Below are positions 1 through 7,956 of a stretch of 64,000 nucleotides of DNA, one piece after another. Origin of the DNA: Martinezella hainanensis. GTDB lineage: Bacteria > Pseudomonadota > Alphaproteobacteria > Rhizobiales > Rhizobiaceae. Below the pieces are notes generated by a model. It made no database searches. It saw only the letters and a program-made list of their open reading frames with translations, and was not told the origin of the DNA. Each line of letters begins with the position of its first letter. Within the stretch, counting starts at the first letter, position 1. Where the stretch lies: NCBI RefSeq assembly GCF_900094555.1, contig NZ_FMAC01000009.1:220063-284062 (forward strand), given 5' to 3'. Both the position numbers and the translations under genes were made by a program.

Positions 1-900
1 AACGGCAAGCCGTGCCTCGGTCTCGCGGTCGATGATCTCCAGCCGCAGTCCGGTCTCTTCGGTCACCCGCGAAAGAAACGCTTCGCCATTGTCCGCGGCG
101 CGGCAGGCCTCGGTCGCGATCAGCCGCATGCGGCGGATTTCGCGTGTCTTCAGCTTGGCGGCGCAGATGCGCAGCGCTTCCACGGCGCGATCCATGGCGT
201 CGGTCGACAGGCGCCCGCTGGCCCCGAGCCCCTCACCGAGGCGCACGATGCGGGAAAAGGCATCGACGACGCGGAATTGACCTGGGCGGGTCGGCTGAGC
301 GATCAGCAGGCGGCAATTGTTGGTGCCGAGGTCGAGGGCGGCATAAAGGTCGAGCGGACGGGAATCGGCGTCGGCATAATGATGATGCCCCTGGCCTTCA
401 CGCCGTGGCTGCGATTGCCGGTTCTGGCGGTGATCGTCATGGGCTGGAGCATGCGCGTTCGAAGGCGCATTAGCGGGTGCGACGATCTGCGCCGTCTTCT
501 CATGCACCAGCGGTCGACCTTGTAGCCCACGCTTGCTGCGATGCTTGCGCCGGCTCTTGCCGCTCTTGTGCGAAGATGGATGGCCATGATCCGGCGAAGC
601 ACGATGCTCCGTCGGTGCCGAAAGCTGTTGTGTCTGGAAAGCAGGTTGCCCGTCATTTTGAGCTGCGCCGCGCGCACGACGTCGACGCTTGCGCTTTCTG
701 GCCGGAGAACCGGCCTCATCCTCTACTGGGCGTTGCGCCACCTGGCTGGACTTGCCTGCCTGGCTGGCCTCCGCAGAATGAGCGTTCGGGCGGCCGTGAC
801 CGCGCTTGCGCTTCGCGCGCCGGGAGGATTTACCCTTCCTGCGCTCTGCTGCCGACGCCCCGTCTGCCTGCGGCGCTGGGCCGCTGTCGGGGTCACTCAC
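1..900 (-). CDS. Ppx/GppA family phosphatase, 5' part (runs off the window)
   Basis: This is the N-terminal part of an exopolyphosphatase/guanosine pentaphosphatase-type enzyme, cut off by the left edge. The core begins near residue 184 with YAALDLGTNNCRLLIAQ, the first phosphate-binding loop of the ASKHA fold, and continues with SRIVRLGEGL, then IATEACRAADN, and ends in TGLRLEIIDRETEARLAV, all hallmarks of Ppx/GppA. Ahead of the core lie about 180 residues very rich in Lys, Arg, His, Pro and Ala, which look disordered. Proteins of this family hydrolyse polyphosphate and/or pppGpp; which one applies here cannot be decided. I chose the GTG at 900 because GGAAA lies just upstream; an in-frame ATG at 939 has no clear ribosome site but is possible. 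Family confident, start uncertain. Confidence 0.85.
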   Translation of the reverse strand, partial: MSDPDSGPAPQADGASAAERRKGKSSRRAKRKRGHGRPNAHSAEASQAGKSSQVAQRPVEDEAGSPARKRKRRRRARGAAQNDGQPAFQTQQLSAPTEHRASPDHGHPSSHKSGKSRRKHRSKRGLQGRPLVHEKTAQIVAPANAPSNAHAPAHDDHRQNRQSQPRREGQGHHHYADADSRPLDLYAALDLGTNNCRLLIAQPTRPGQFRVVDAFSRIVRLGEGLGASGRLSTDAMDRAVEALRICAAKLKTREIRRMRLIATEACRAADNGEAFLSRVTEETGLRLEIIDRETEARLAV

Positions 901-1045
901 GTATCTTTTCCACCGCGCCGCGCAAGGCCTTGGAGGCATGCTGCTGGCACTCGTTCGATTTTCGTTGGGCAAAGAATACCAGCAGGATGGGTTTTCGCCA
1001 AATTCTTTTTGAATTACGCCAATTTGGCGTTGGCCGAAGCAGCCC

Positions 1046-1849
1046 TCAGGCGATCAGATGCGCCCTGACATCAGCTGCAAGTTGCTGCATCCGGTCGATC
1101 GGCGCATGGCCGATCAGCATGAAGGCATGGGTGGCGCTCGACCAATAGACGACGTTCATGCCTTTGCGATTTTCCATGTCCGGCGCAGCAACACCCTTGG
1201 TGGATTGGACGATGCAAAGCGCCATGGGACCGCTTTCCGGATCGAGATAGGCGATCTGTGCGAGCGGCTTGCTGTCATAATTCAGGATCTGGGCACGTTT
1301 GAACTCGACATCAGGCATGGCAACAGCTTCGGGCGCCAGTGGCAGATCCAGTTTGGCTCCGACCTCATTCAATTGTGCAACCTGTTGCGCATGATCACCA
1401 GCCGGAGCGCTCAGCGTATCAGCCGTATAGAGCGAAAGATATTCCGCAACCACGGCACGCCATTCCGCATCCTCGTCCGGCTTCGAAAGCCGATGGCCGA
1501 TGCCGATCACGGCGCGGTCGACGGCAATGGCGGCGACGAAGCTTGCGGCCATTGCGGTGAGGAAACCGCGGCGACCGATGCGAGCATCGCGGACGTTGCT
1601 CTCCTGCGTCGAGGGAATGGCGGCAAGCATGGCGTCCAGCCTTGCAGCCGGCGCTTCGGCAAGCATCGGCTGAAACGCATCCGTGAAGGGCAGCGTGCCG
1701 CGCGACAGGAAATCGAAACGCTCCGCCACGCGCTCATCGCTGGCGATCAGCCCCTCGATCCTGTTGCGGTCGGCAGCATTCAGCTCGCCATCGATGAAGG
1801 CGGTGAGCTGCTCGTCCGTGACCATCTGTCCTTTGTTCAATTCAGTCAT
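1046..1849 (-). CDS. anti-sigma factor (membrane), partner of the ECF sigma gene
   Basis: The 267-residue product opens with LTAFIDGELNAADRNRIEGLI, typical of the N-terminal sigma-binding region of anti-sigma factors, followed by one probable membrane segment (GRRGFLTAMAASFVAAIAV, about residues 95-115) and a roughly 150-residue extracytoplasmic C-terminal domain. It overlaps the end of the ECF sigma gene by a few bases, which implies translational coupling. I placed the start at the ATG at 1849, six bases after GGGGA; an ATG at 1855 and a GTG at 1870 are in frame. The N-terminal motif lacks an obvious zinc-binding His/Cys set. The role, holding the sigma factor inactive at the membrane, is inferred from the pairing. 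The inducing signal is unknown. Confidence 0.8.
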   Translation of the reverse strand: MTELNKGQMVTDEQLTAFIDGELNAADRNRIEGLIASDERVAERFDFLSRGTLPFTDAFQPMLAEAPAARLDAMLAAIPSTQESNVRDARIGRRGFLTAMAASFVAAIAVDRAVIGIGHRLSKPDEDAEWRAVVAEYLSLYTADTLSAPAGDHAQQVAQLNEVGAKLDLPLAPEAVAMPDVEFKRAQILNYDSKPLAQIAYLDPESGPMALCIVQSTKGVAAPDMENRKGMNVVYWSSATHAFMLIGHAPIDRMQQLAADVRAHLIA

Positions 1850-2492
1850 TTCCATTCCCCAGTCGCCCACCTCCGGACGCTTTTCCGTCAGCCGCCGCCA
1901 TGCCTTCAGCGAGTTTCGCCCGCGCCGCCGCCAGCCGGCTCATGACCGTTCCGATCGGCACATCAAGAACTTCGGCCACCTCGCGATAGGAAAGCCCTTC
2001 GACATAGGCCAGGAATACGGCAGTGCGCTGCGCCTCCGGCAAGGCTTGCACGCGCTGCAATACCTGCCCGGCGAGAACATGCGTTTCGGTTTCCCGCGCG
2101 CCGTCAAACACCAGCGACTCGTCGGCATCGACGAAGCCCTGCCCCATACGCACCCGGCGCGAACGGATCTCGTTCAGCCATATCGAATGCAGGATGGCAA
2201 ACAGCCAGCGGTCGAGCCTCGTGCCGGCGGTAAACTGCGCCGCCCGCTCCAAAGCCCTGACGCAGGTCGCCTGCACGAGATCATCGGCCACGTCACGCTG
2301 GCGCGACAGCACCACGCCATAACGCCACAGCCGCGTCAGGTGCTGGGACAGGCCTGCCCTGATATGCTCTTCGCTCGCTATGGCATCCTCCGCGGCATTC
2401 GCACATCCGGAAGCCGCCGACCTTTTCGACGGCTCCGTTGCCATCAGACTATAAGCAGAAATCGCGCTACGAGCGACCGGCATCACTCCCAT
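1842..2492 (-). CDS. ECF-family RNA polymerase sigma factor
   Basis: A 216-residue group IV sigma factor. Region 2 shows DVADDLVQATCVRALERAAQF and the following DRWLFAILHSIWLNEIRSRR; region 4 shows LSYREVAEVLDVPIGTVMSRL, the helix-turn-helix that contacts the -35 element. The N-terminus has about 40 extra low-complexity residues, so translation might begin at an internal ATG (2483 or 2444). The downstream anti-sigma gene overlaps its stop, the normal arrangement for ECF pairs. A secreted TPR-protein gene lies 50 bases upstream on the same strand and may be co-transcribed. I could not find a matching GGAAC-type promoter upstream, so autoregulation is unproven. Confidence 0.9.
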   Translation of the reverse strand: MGVMPVARSAISAYSLMATEPSKRSAASGCANAAEDAIASEEHIRAGLSQHLTRLWRYGVVLSRQRDVADDLVQATCVRALERAAQFTAGTRLDRWLFAILHSIWLNEIRSRRVRMGQGFVDADESLVFDGARETETHVLAGQVLQRVQALPEAQRTAVFLAYVEGLSYREVAEVLDVPIGTVMSRLAAARAKLAEGMAAADGKASGGGRLGNGND

Positions 2493-2542
2493 ATCCCTCG
2501 CAAAGCTCCCTGCTTATGCCTCACCTTCGATCCCGACCGACC

Positions 2543-3085
2543 TTAGAGGCTGGACGGGTTCATGATCGCGGCGTGAAGGTCACGGTATTCCTCGCAGCTT
2601 GTATTGCCGCAAAGCGTCTTGATCGTGCTCAGCTGATCCTTGGCGAGATCCATCTGGCCCTTGATGACATAGGCTTCGCCGAGATATTCGCGAACGAGCG
2701 TGTACTTCGGGTCCATAGCGACGGACTTCTTGTAGTAGGAAATACCCTCATCCGTGCGGCCGAGCTTGCGGGTGACATAACCGCGGTAGTTCAAGGCCTC
2801 AGCCGTATTCGAGTTCTTCATCGTGTCCAGAACCGCCAGAGCTTCCTCGTAGCGATGATCCTTCTTGGCGAGCGAATAGGCGTAGTCGGCGCGGTTTTCA
2901 TCGGTGACGTTGGCGCTCTGCTGCTTGACGCATTTCTTCGCCTTCTGATCGTAGATCTCGCCCTTCTTGCAGGTCGGCGTCGTGCTCGAATCGTCGCCGG
3001 CGGCAAAGACGGGAACGGCGAAAGCGCCGAGGGTCAGGCTTGCACCGAGAGCGATGGAAGCCAGGCGAAATGCTTTGGTCGTCAT
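2543..3085 (-). CDS. secreted tetratricopeptide-repeat protein
   Basis: The 180-residue product has a clean signal peptide (MTTKAFRLASIALGASLTLG, cleavage after PVFA near residue 28). Then comes a short two-cysteine stretch (CKKGEIYDQKAKKC) that could form a disulphide in the periplasm, and two or three TPR motifs (ALAVLDTMKN..., AEALNYRGYVTRKLGRTDEG, LVREYLGEAYVIKGQMDLA). The ATG at 3085 is preceded by AAGGAGACAGTCC, an excellent ribosome site; the longer frame upstream lacks one. It is a scaffold-type protein with no catalytic motif. It sits just upstream of the ECF sigma/anti-sigma pair and divergently from the polyketide synthase. Function unknown. Confidence 0.85.
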   Translation of the reverse strand: MTTKAFRLASIALGASLTLGAFAVPVFAAGDDSSTTPTCKKGEIYDQKAKKCVKQQSANVTDENRADYAYSLAKKDHRYEEALAVLDTMKNSNTAEALNYRGYVTRKLGRTDEGISYYKKSVAMDPKYTLVREYLGEAYVIKGQMDLAKDQLSTIKTLCGNTSCEEYRDLHAAIMNPSSL

Positions 3086-3282
3086 GGACTGTCTCCTTGG
3101 CAAAATGAACGTTGCGAGGAGAGAACACACCGCCTGCACATTTTATTCGGACGGTGCTCTAAATTTTTTCGGCGCGTTCCATGTCGGGATGCCGTCACTC
3201 TTTTGTGACCGCTCCTGCATCGAATAGACCGTCGCCATCGCGTGTTTTCGCAACATGCCCCTCAAGGGCGCAGGAGAAACTC

Positions 3283-4335
3283 GTGACCGATACCGTCAAA
3301 CTTCTAAGCCTCGCCGTCGCGACGCCGGATAACATCATCCTCCAGACCGATGCTGCCGAGACGGCAGCCCGTCTGTTCTCGGACCGCTTTCAGGACTTCA
3401 AATATCTTGCCCGCGTGTTCGAGAGCACGGGCATTCGCAAGCGCCACGTGGCGCGGCCGCTGTCTTGGTTCGAAGAGCCGCATGGCTGGCAGGATCGCAT
3501 GGCCGCCTATACGGAGGTGGCCTCCGAGCTTTTCCGCCGTTCGGCAACGGCGGCGCTGCAACGTGCCGGTCTCGAAGCCAGTCAAGTCGATTGCATCGTC
3601 ACTGCATCGTCGACCGGGCTTGCGACGCCGAGCCTTGAGGCGCGGCTTGCGGGCGAGATGGGCTTCCGCTCGGATATCGAACGCGTGCCGATCTTCGGGC
3701 TCGGATGCGCTGCCGGCGTATCCGGCCTTGCCGTCGCAACGAAGATGGCCAGAAGCCGGCCGGGAGCCGTCGTGCTCTTCGTTGCGATCGAACTCTGTTC
3801 GCTCGCCTTCCGCCTGGACGAACTGACCCGGCCTAATATCATTGCAACCGCCCTGTTCGGAGATGGAGGGGCGGCCTGCGTGCTCAGGGCGGGCGAGAGC
3901 GGCATTGCGGAGATCGAATCGACGGGCGAACATCTTTTCCCCGACAGCCTCGGCATCATGGGCTGGAAGATCGATGACACAGGCTTCGGCATCATCCTCG
4001 AACAATCGCTGCCGGTCTTTGCCGAGACGCATCTGAGGAACGCCGTTGCCGGCATTCTGGAGCGCTCCCGGCTGTTGCTCTCCGATATCGACCGCTTCAT
4101 CTGTCATCCGGGCGGCGCCAAGGTGCTGTCGGCCCTCGAGAAGTCGCTCGGTCTTGAAGATGGTTCGCTCGATATCGAGCGCGAGGTGATCGGCGACTAC
4201 GGCAACATGTCCTCGCCCACCGTGCTGTTCGTGCTGGAGCGCGCCATTGCAGCCGGCTTGCCGGAGCGCTCCGCGCTCCTCGCCATGGGGCCGGGATTTT
4301 CGGCAAGCTGCATTACCCTGAGGAGGGTCGCCTGA
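3283..4335 (+). CDS. type III polyketide synthase (chalcone/stilbene synthase family)
   Basis: A 350-residue thiolase-fold condensing enzyme with the complete catalytic triad visible: Cys142 in GLGCAAG, His275 in ICHPGGAK and Asn308 in GNMSSPT. Family members extend an acyl-CoA starter with malonyl-CoA and cyclise the product to alkylpyrones or alkylresorcinols. The start is the GTG at 3283, six bases after AGGAGA. The stop codon overlaps the ATG of the next gene (TGATG), which encodes a small methyltransferase-like membrane protein. The same pairing occurs in Bacillus bpsA-bpsB, where the partner O-methylates alkylpyrones. I therefore infer a membrane phenolic or pyrone lipid, but substrate and product are not readable from sequence. 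Confidence 0.9.
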   Translation: MTDTVKLLSLAVATPDNIILQTDAAETAARLFSDRFQDFKYLARVFESTGIRKRHVARPLSWFEEPHGWQDRMAAYTEVASELFRRSATAALQRAGLEASQVDCIVTASSTGLATPSLEARLAGEMGFRSDIERVPIFGLGCAAGVSGLAVATKMARSRPGAVVLFVAIELCSLAFRLDELTRPNIIATALFGDGGAACVLRAGESGIAEIESTGEHLFPDSLGIMGWKIDDTGFGIILEQSLPVFAETHLRNAVAGILERSRLLLSDIDRFICHPGGAKVLSALEKSLGLEDGSLDIEREVIGDYGNMSSPTVLFVLERAIAAGLPERSALLAMGPGFSASCITLRRVA

Positions 4336-4832
4336 TGCTGTGGCCTTCGATCACGCTTCTTGCCTTCGTGACGCTGCAGCGGCTGGCGGAGCTCATATAT
4401 GCTCGGCACAATACTGCCTCCCTGCTTGCCCGCGGCGCTAGAGAATATGCCCCAGAGCACTATCCCTTCATGGTGGCGATGCATGCCGCCTGGTTGATCG
4501 GATTGTGGTTCTTCGCCATCGGCCGGCCGGTCGATCCCGGCTGGTTTCTGCTGTTCATGCTGCTGCAAGGGCTGCGTCTCTGGGTGCTGGCGACGCTTAG
4601 GGAGCGCTGGACGACACGCATCATCATCTTGCCCGGTGCAGCTCTCGTGACCACTGGCCCCTATCGCTTTCTCAACCATCCCAACTATGCCGTCGTCATC
4701 GGCGAGATCGCCGTGCTGCCGCTTGCCTTCGGTATGCCGCTCTACGCCGCAGTCTTCTCAGCGTTGAACGGCATCATTCTCGCCATCCGCATCCGGGCTG
4801 AAAATGCCTGTCTCAGACAGAGTGCGGGCTGA
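4335..4832 (+). CDS. isoprenylcysteine carboxyl methyltransferase-like membrane protein
   Basis: A 165-residue polytopic protein with four to five hydrophobic segments and the ICMT/PEMT-like signature near the C-terminus: a Gly-Pro-Tyr motif (TTGPYRFLNHPNYAVV) that binds S-adenosylmethionine. It is translationally coupled to the type III polyketide synthase by a one-base overlap. In Bacillus the equivalent protein (BpsB) methylates the polyketide; by analogy this enzyme probably decorates the synthase product in the inner membrane. It is shorter than eukaryotic ICMT but normal for bacterial members. The specific reaction is inferred from context. Confidence 0.85.
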   Translation: MLWPSITLLAFVTLQRLAELIYARHNTASLLARGAREYAPEHYPFMVAMHAAWLIGLWFFAIGRPVDPGWFLLFMLLQGLRLWVLATLRERWTTRIIILPGAALVTTGPYRFLNHPNYAVVIGEIAVLPLAFGMPLYAAVFSALNGIILAIRIRAENACLRQSAG

Positions 4833-4950
4833 TCCGCACTTTTCCATTGCGCCGCTAAAATTTGGCAGGCATTTTCGATGCTTAGAGCGCGTCCCGGCTA
4901 TGTCGAAGGACCGGGCGGCAATGCAATGAGCATGCGGATAGCAGGGTAAG

Positions 4951-6198
4951 ATGACAAAGGACGCAATCGTTCTCGGCGCAGGCATCGTCGGCGTTTCGAC
5001 GGCAATCCATCTGCAACGGCGGGGACGACAGGTTGTCCTCGTCGACCGGCAGCCACCGGGCCAGGGAACATCCTTTGGCAATGCCGGGCTCATCCAGCGC
5101 GAAGGCGTGGTGCCCTACGGTTTCCCGCAGCAATTCGGCCTGCTGCTGCGCTATGCTTTCAACAACCGCATCGACGCGCATTACCATTTGCGGGCGCTGC
5201 CCGCACAGATCGCCTTCCTCGCCCGCTATTGGTGGAACTCCAACACCAAGCGCCATGAGATGATTTCGCGCGCCTATGCGCCGTTGATCGAACATTCCGT
5301 CAGCGAGCACAACGACCTCATCGAGGCCTCGCATGCCGAAGAGCTCATTCGCAAGAACGGCTGGGTCGAGCTGTTTCGCTCGAACGAGAAGCGTGACGCG
5401 GAGTTTGCCGAGGCCGAACGCCTCTGTCGCGAATTCGGGATCGGTTACGACGCCTTGAGCAGTGCGGAGATCACGGCCGCCGAACCGCACTTGAGGGGCA
5501 ACTTCGCCGGGGCATTGCGCTGGCGCGACCCCTGGTCGGTGCTGGACCCGCATGGGCTGACATCAGCCTATCGCCGCTATTTCGAAAGTATCGGCGGCCG
5601 CGTGACGACGGGGGATGCCGTCTCGCTCGGCATGGCCGGTTCCGCCTGGAGAATGGTGACGGCGGAAGGATCGATCGAGGCGGAGGATGTCGTCGTCGCA
5701 CTCGGCCCCTGGGCCGATATCGTGACGAAACGCTTCGGCTATGCCTTTCCGCTCGGCGTCAAGCGCGGCTATCACATGCACTATGCCGCCGAGGGCAATG
5801 CCGTCCTCAACAACTGGACGCTGGATGCCGAACGCGGCTACCTGCTGGCGCCGATGAGCCGCGGCATTCGGCTGACCACCGGCGCCGAATTCGCCCTGCT
5901 GGATGCGCCGAAAACACCGGTGCAGCTCGACCGTGCCGAGGCCGTCGCCCGCACCGTTTTCCCGCTTGGCGAACGGCTCGATCCGGAGCCCTGGATGGGT
6001 GCGCGCCCCTGCACCCCTGACATGATGCCGATCATTGGCAAGGCCCCGCGCCACAACGGCCTTTGGTTTGCCTTCGGCCATGCCCATCATGGCCTGACGC
6101 TCGGGCCGGTGACCGGCCGCGTGCTTGCCGAACTCATCACCGGCGAGACGCCGTTCATCGACATTTCCGCCTATGCTCCGGGCCGGTTTGCGCCGTAA
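4951..6198 (+). CDS. DadA-like FAD-dependent amino-acid dehydrogenase/oxidase
   Basis: A 415-residue DAO-family flavoprotein. The dinucleotide-binding loop GAGIVGVSTA lies at residues 8-17, followed by the acidic residue of LVDRQPPGQGTS; the C-terminal substrate/FAD region shows ARPCTPDMMPIIG and GHAHHGLTLGP, as in DadA. Members oxidise the amine of D-amino acids or similar substrates and pass electrons to the respiratory chain or oxygen. It lies 118 bases after the polyketide operon and ends ten bases from the convergent gluconokinase stop. No transporter or racemase is adjacent, so the substrate is open. Confidence 0.85.
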   Translation: MTKDAIVLGAGIVGVSTAIHLQRRGRQVVLVDRQPPGQGTSFGNAGLIQREGVVPYGFPQQFGLLLRYAFNNRIDAHYHLRALPAQIAFLARYWWNSNTKRHEMISRAYAPLIEHSVSEHNDLIEASHAEELIRKNGWVELFRSNEKRDAEFAEAERLCREFGIGYDALSSAEITAAEPHLRGNFAGALRWRDPWSVLDPHGLTSAYRRYFESIGGRVTTGDAVSLGMAGSAWRMVTAEGSIEAEDVVVALGPWADIVTKRFGYAFPLGVKRGYHMHYAAEGNAVLNNWTLDAERGYLLAPMSRGIRLTTGAEFALLDAPKTPVQLDRAEAVARTVFPLGERLDPEPWMGARPCTPDMMPIIGKAPRHNGLWFAFGHAHHGLTLGPVTGRVLAELITGETPFIDISAYAPGRFAP

Positions 6199-6207
6199 GC
6201 CTATGAT

Positions 6208-6735
6208 TTAGAGGATAGCCTTGAGGCTTTTGACAGAAGCGTCGACGATCTCCCCGATCGTCGCGTCGATGCCCACTGTGACGACGCCAGGTTCGCCCGT
6301 AGGCACTTCCAGCGTCTGCAACTGACTTTCGAGCAGCGAAGCTGGCATGAAATGCCCCTTTCGCTCACCCATGCGCTTCGTCAGCAGCTCCTTCGAGCCA
6401 TCGAGATAAATGAAATAGAGATGGCCGCCGGCAGAAGAGCGCAGGCGCTCGCGATAAACCCGCTTCAGGGCCGAGCAGGAAACGGCGATCCCCTCGCCCT
6501 TGGCAAGGCTTGCGGTGATTTCCCGGCCGATCCGTTCGAGCCAGGGCCACCGATCCTCGTCGGTCAGCGGAATGCCCTTGCTCATCTTCTCGACATTGGC
6601 GGCCGGATGCAGCGCGTCACCTTCGATGAAATGCACACCGAGCCGAGCCGCGACACCCTCGCCGATCGAGGATTTGCCGCTGCCGCTCACACCCATGACG
6701 ATGATGGCGAGGGGTGTCTTGGATTGTTCATTCAT
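6208..6735 (-). CDS. gntK: gluconokinase
   Basis: A 175-residue P-loop kinase with GVSGSGKS at residues 15-22, followed by the gluconokinase signatures FIEGDALHP, KMSKGIPLTDEDRWPWL and CSALKRVYRERLR, then GHFMPASLLESQLQTLE. It phosphorylates D-gluconate to 6-phosphogluconate using ATP. The length is typical of the GntK/IdnK family. No gluconate transporter or regulator adjoins it. Its product is the substrate of the Edd dehydratase encoded at 51.9-53.7 kb, so it gives gluconate a direct entry to the Entner-Doudoroff pathway. It is followed upstream (right) by a RIME-like repeat. Confidence 0.95.
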   Translation of the reverse strand: MNEQSKTPLAIIVMGVSGSGKSSIGEGVAARLGVHFIEGDALHPAANVEKMSKGIPLTDEDRWPWLERIGREITASLAKGEGIAVSCSALKRVYRERLRSSAGGHLYFIYLDGSKELLTKRMGERKGHFMPASLLESQLQTLEVPTGEPGVVTVGIDATIGEIVDASVKSLKAIL

Positions 6736-6803
6736 ACTGTTTTCTGCCTTGGACCATGGCCGATAGGAATAGTCAGGCAGAAGCTACCACTGACGCATCT
6801 CAG

Positions 6804-6959
6804 TGCCTGGCCCCTCACCCTAACCCTCTCCCCGTAAACGGGGCGAGGGAACGACCCAGCATGCCAATCAGCGTCCAGGGTTAGGACAGAGCCAATTCTG
6901 CGCGAGGCCGGCCCCCTCTCCCCGCATGCGGGGAGAGGGCTGGGGTGAGGGGCCAGGCA
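6804..6959. repeat. RIME-like intergenic palindromic element
   Basis: Two arms of about 47 bases, 6804-6850 and 6910-6959, are inverted copies of one another, both carrying TGCCTGGCCCCTCACCC followed by CCCTCTCCCCG. Each arm also folds on itself; the right one holds a perfect 26-base palindrome at 6914-6939. This is the look of the Rhizobium-specific intergenic mosaic elements, which lie between genes and can form stable RNA hairpins. It fills the gap between gntK and dppF (both minus) and may act as a terminator or mRNA-stabilising structure. Confidence 0.8.
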
Positions 6960-7002
6960 GAAAGGCGCGGCAAAGCGACATCTGCCCGATTCGCAACTTG
7001 GA

Positions 7003-7956
7003 TCAATCCAGCGGAAAGAAACAGGAAAATTTATGCGTTCCCTCGCCCGCCAGTTCCGGTGCGACTTCACGGCACTTGTCCTGGGCACGCCAGCAGCGCG
7101 GATTGAAGTGGCATCCCTTCGGCGGATTGAGCGGCGACGGCAGCTCGCCTTGCAAACGGATGCGGTTTTTCTCGCGATCCGGATCGGCGATCGGCGTCGC
7201 CGACAGAAGGGCGGCCGTATAGGGATGGCGCGGCCGGCTGAAGACCTCTTCGGCCGTGCCTGTTTCGACCGGGCGCCCCAGATACATCACCATCACATCG
7301 TCGGCGATATGGCGGACGACAGAGAGGCCGTGCGAAATGAAGAGATAGGCAAGCCCCATCTCCTTCTGCAGGTCCATCAAGAGGTTCAGCACCTGCGCCT
7401 GGATCGACAGATCGAGTGCGGAGACCGGCTCATCGAGCACCAGTACCTTCGGCCGCAGCATCAGGGCGCGCGCAATGGCGATACGCTGGCGCTGGCCTCC
7501 GGAGAACATATGCGGATAGCGATCGTAGTGTTCGGGACGCAGGCCGACGCGCGCCATCATCTCCTCCGCCTTGCGGCGGCGGGTGGCGGCGTCGTCATCC
7601 GTGTTGATCTTCAGCGGCTCTTCAAGGATCGAGCCGACCTTCTGGCGCGGGTTGAGCGAGCCGTAAGGGTTCTGAAACACGATCTGCACGGCGCTGCGCA
7701 GGCTGCGGTCGCCAAGCTTGGCGGGCTTGCCATCGATCAGCAATTCGCCAGCCGTCGGATTTTCGATCATCGTCACCAGACGGGCGAGCGTCGACTTGCC
7801 GCAACCGGATTCACCGACGACGGCGAGCGTGCGGCCCGACTGCAGGCTGAAGCTGACGCCGTTCAGAGCCTTGACGGTGGCTTCCGGTTTGAAGCTGCCA
7901 CGCTTGACGGTGTAGAAGCGGGCGAGATCGCGCCCTTCGAGAACAGCGCCGGTCAT
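7003..7956 (-). CDS. dppF: dipeptide ABC transporter ATP-binding protein DppF
   Basis: A 317-residue ABC ATPase, the last gene of the dpp operon. It has Walker A GESGCGKST, signature FSGGQRQRIAIARAL, Walker B VLVLDEP and the oligopeptide-specific C-terminal region (HPYTAALLSATP; Cys-containing PLNPPKGCHFNPRC), typical of DppF/OppF. The ATG at 7956 follows AGGAGGTGCCGC; it overlaps the dppD stop (ATGA), so the two are coupled. A heterodimer of DppD and DppF powers import through DppB/DppC. The end of the gene is followed by the RIME-like element. Confidence 0.93.
   Translation of the reverse strand: MTGAVLEGRDLARFYTVKRGSFKPEATVKALNGVSFSLQSGRTLAVVGESGCGKSTLARLVTMIENPTAGELLIDGKPAKLGDRSLRSAVQIVFQNPYGSLNPRQKVGSILEEPLKINTDDDAATRRRKAEEMMARVGLRPEHYDRYPHMFSGGQRQRIAIARALMLRPKVLVLDEPVSALDLSIQAQVLNLLMDLQKEMGLAYLFISHGLSVVRHIADDVMVMYLGRPVETGTAEEVFSRPRHPYTAALLSATPIADPDREKNRIRLQGELPSPLNPPKGCHFNPRCWRAQDKCREVAPELAGEGTHKFSCFFPLD

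Noticed and set aside
3154..3180. GGAAC on the minus strand as an ECF-type -35 for the TPR-sigma genes
   Set aside because: No matching -10 (GTT/GTC type) at 16-17 bases; most likely chance.
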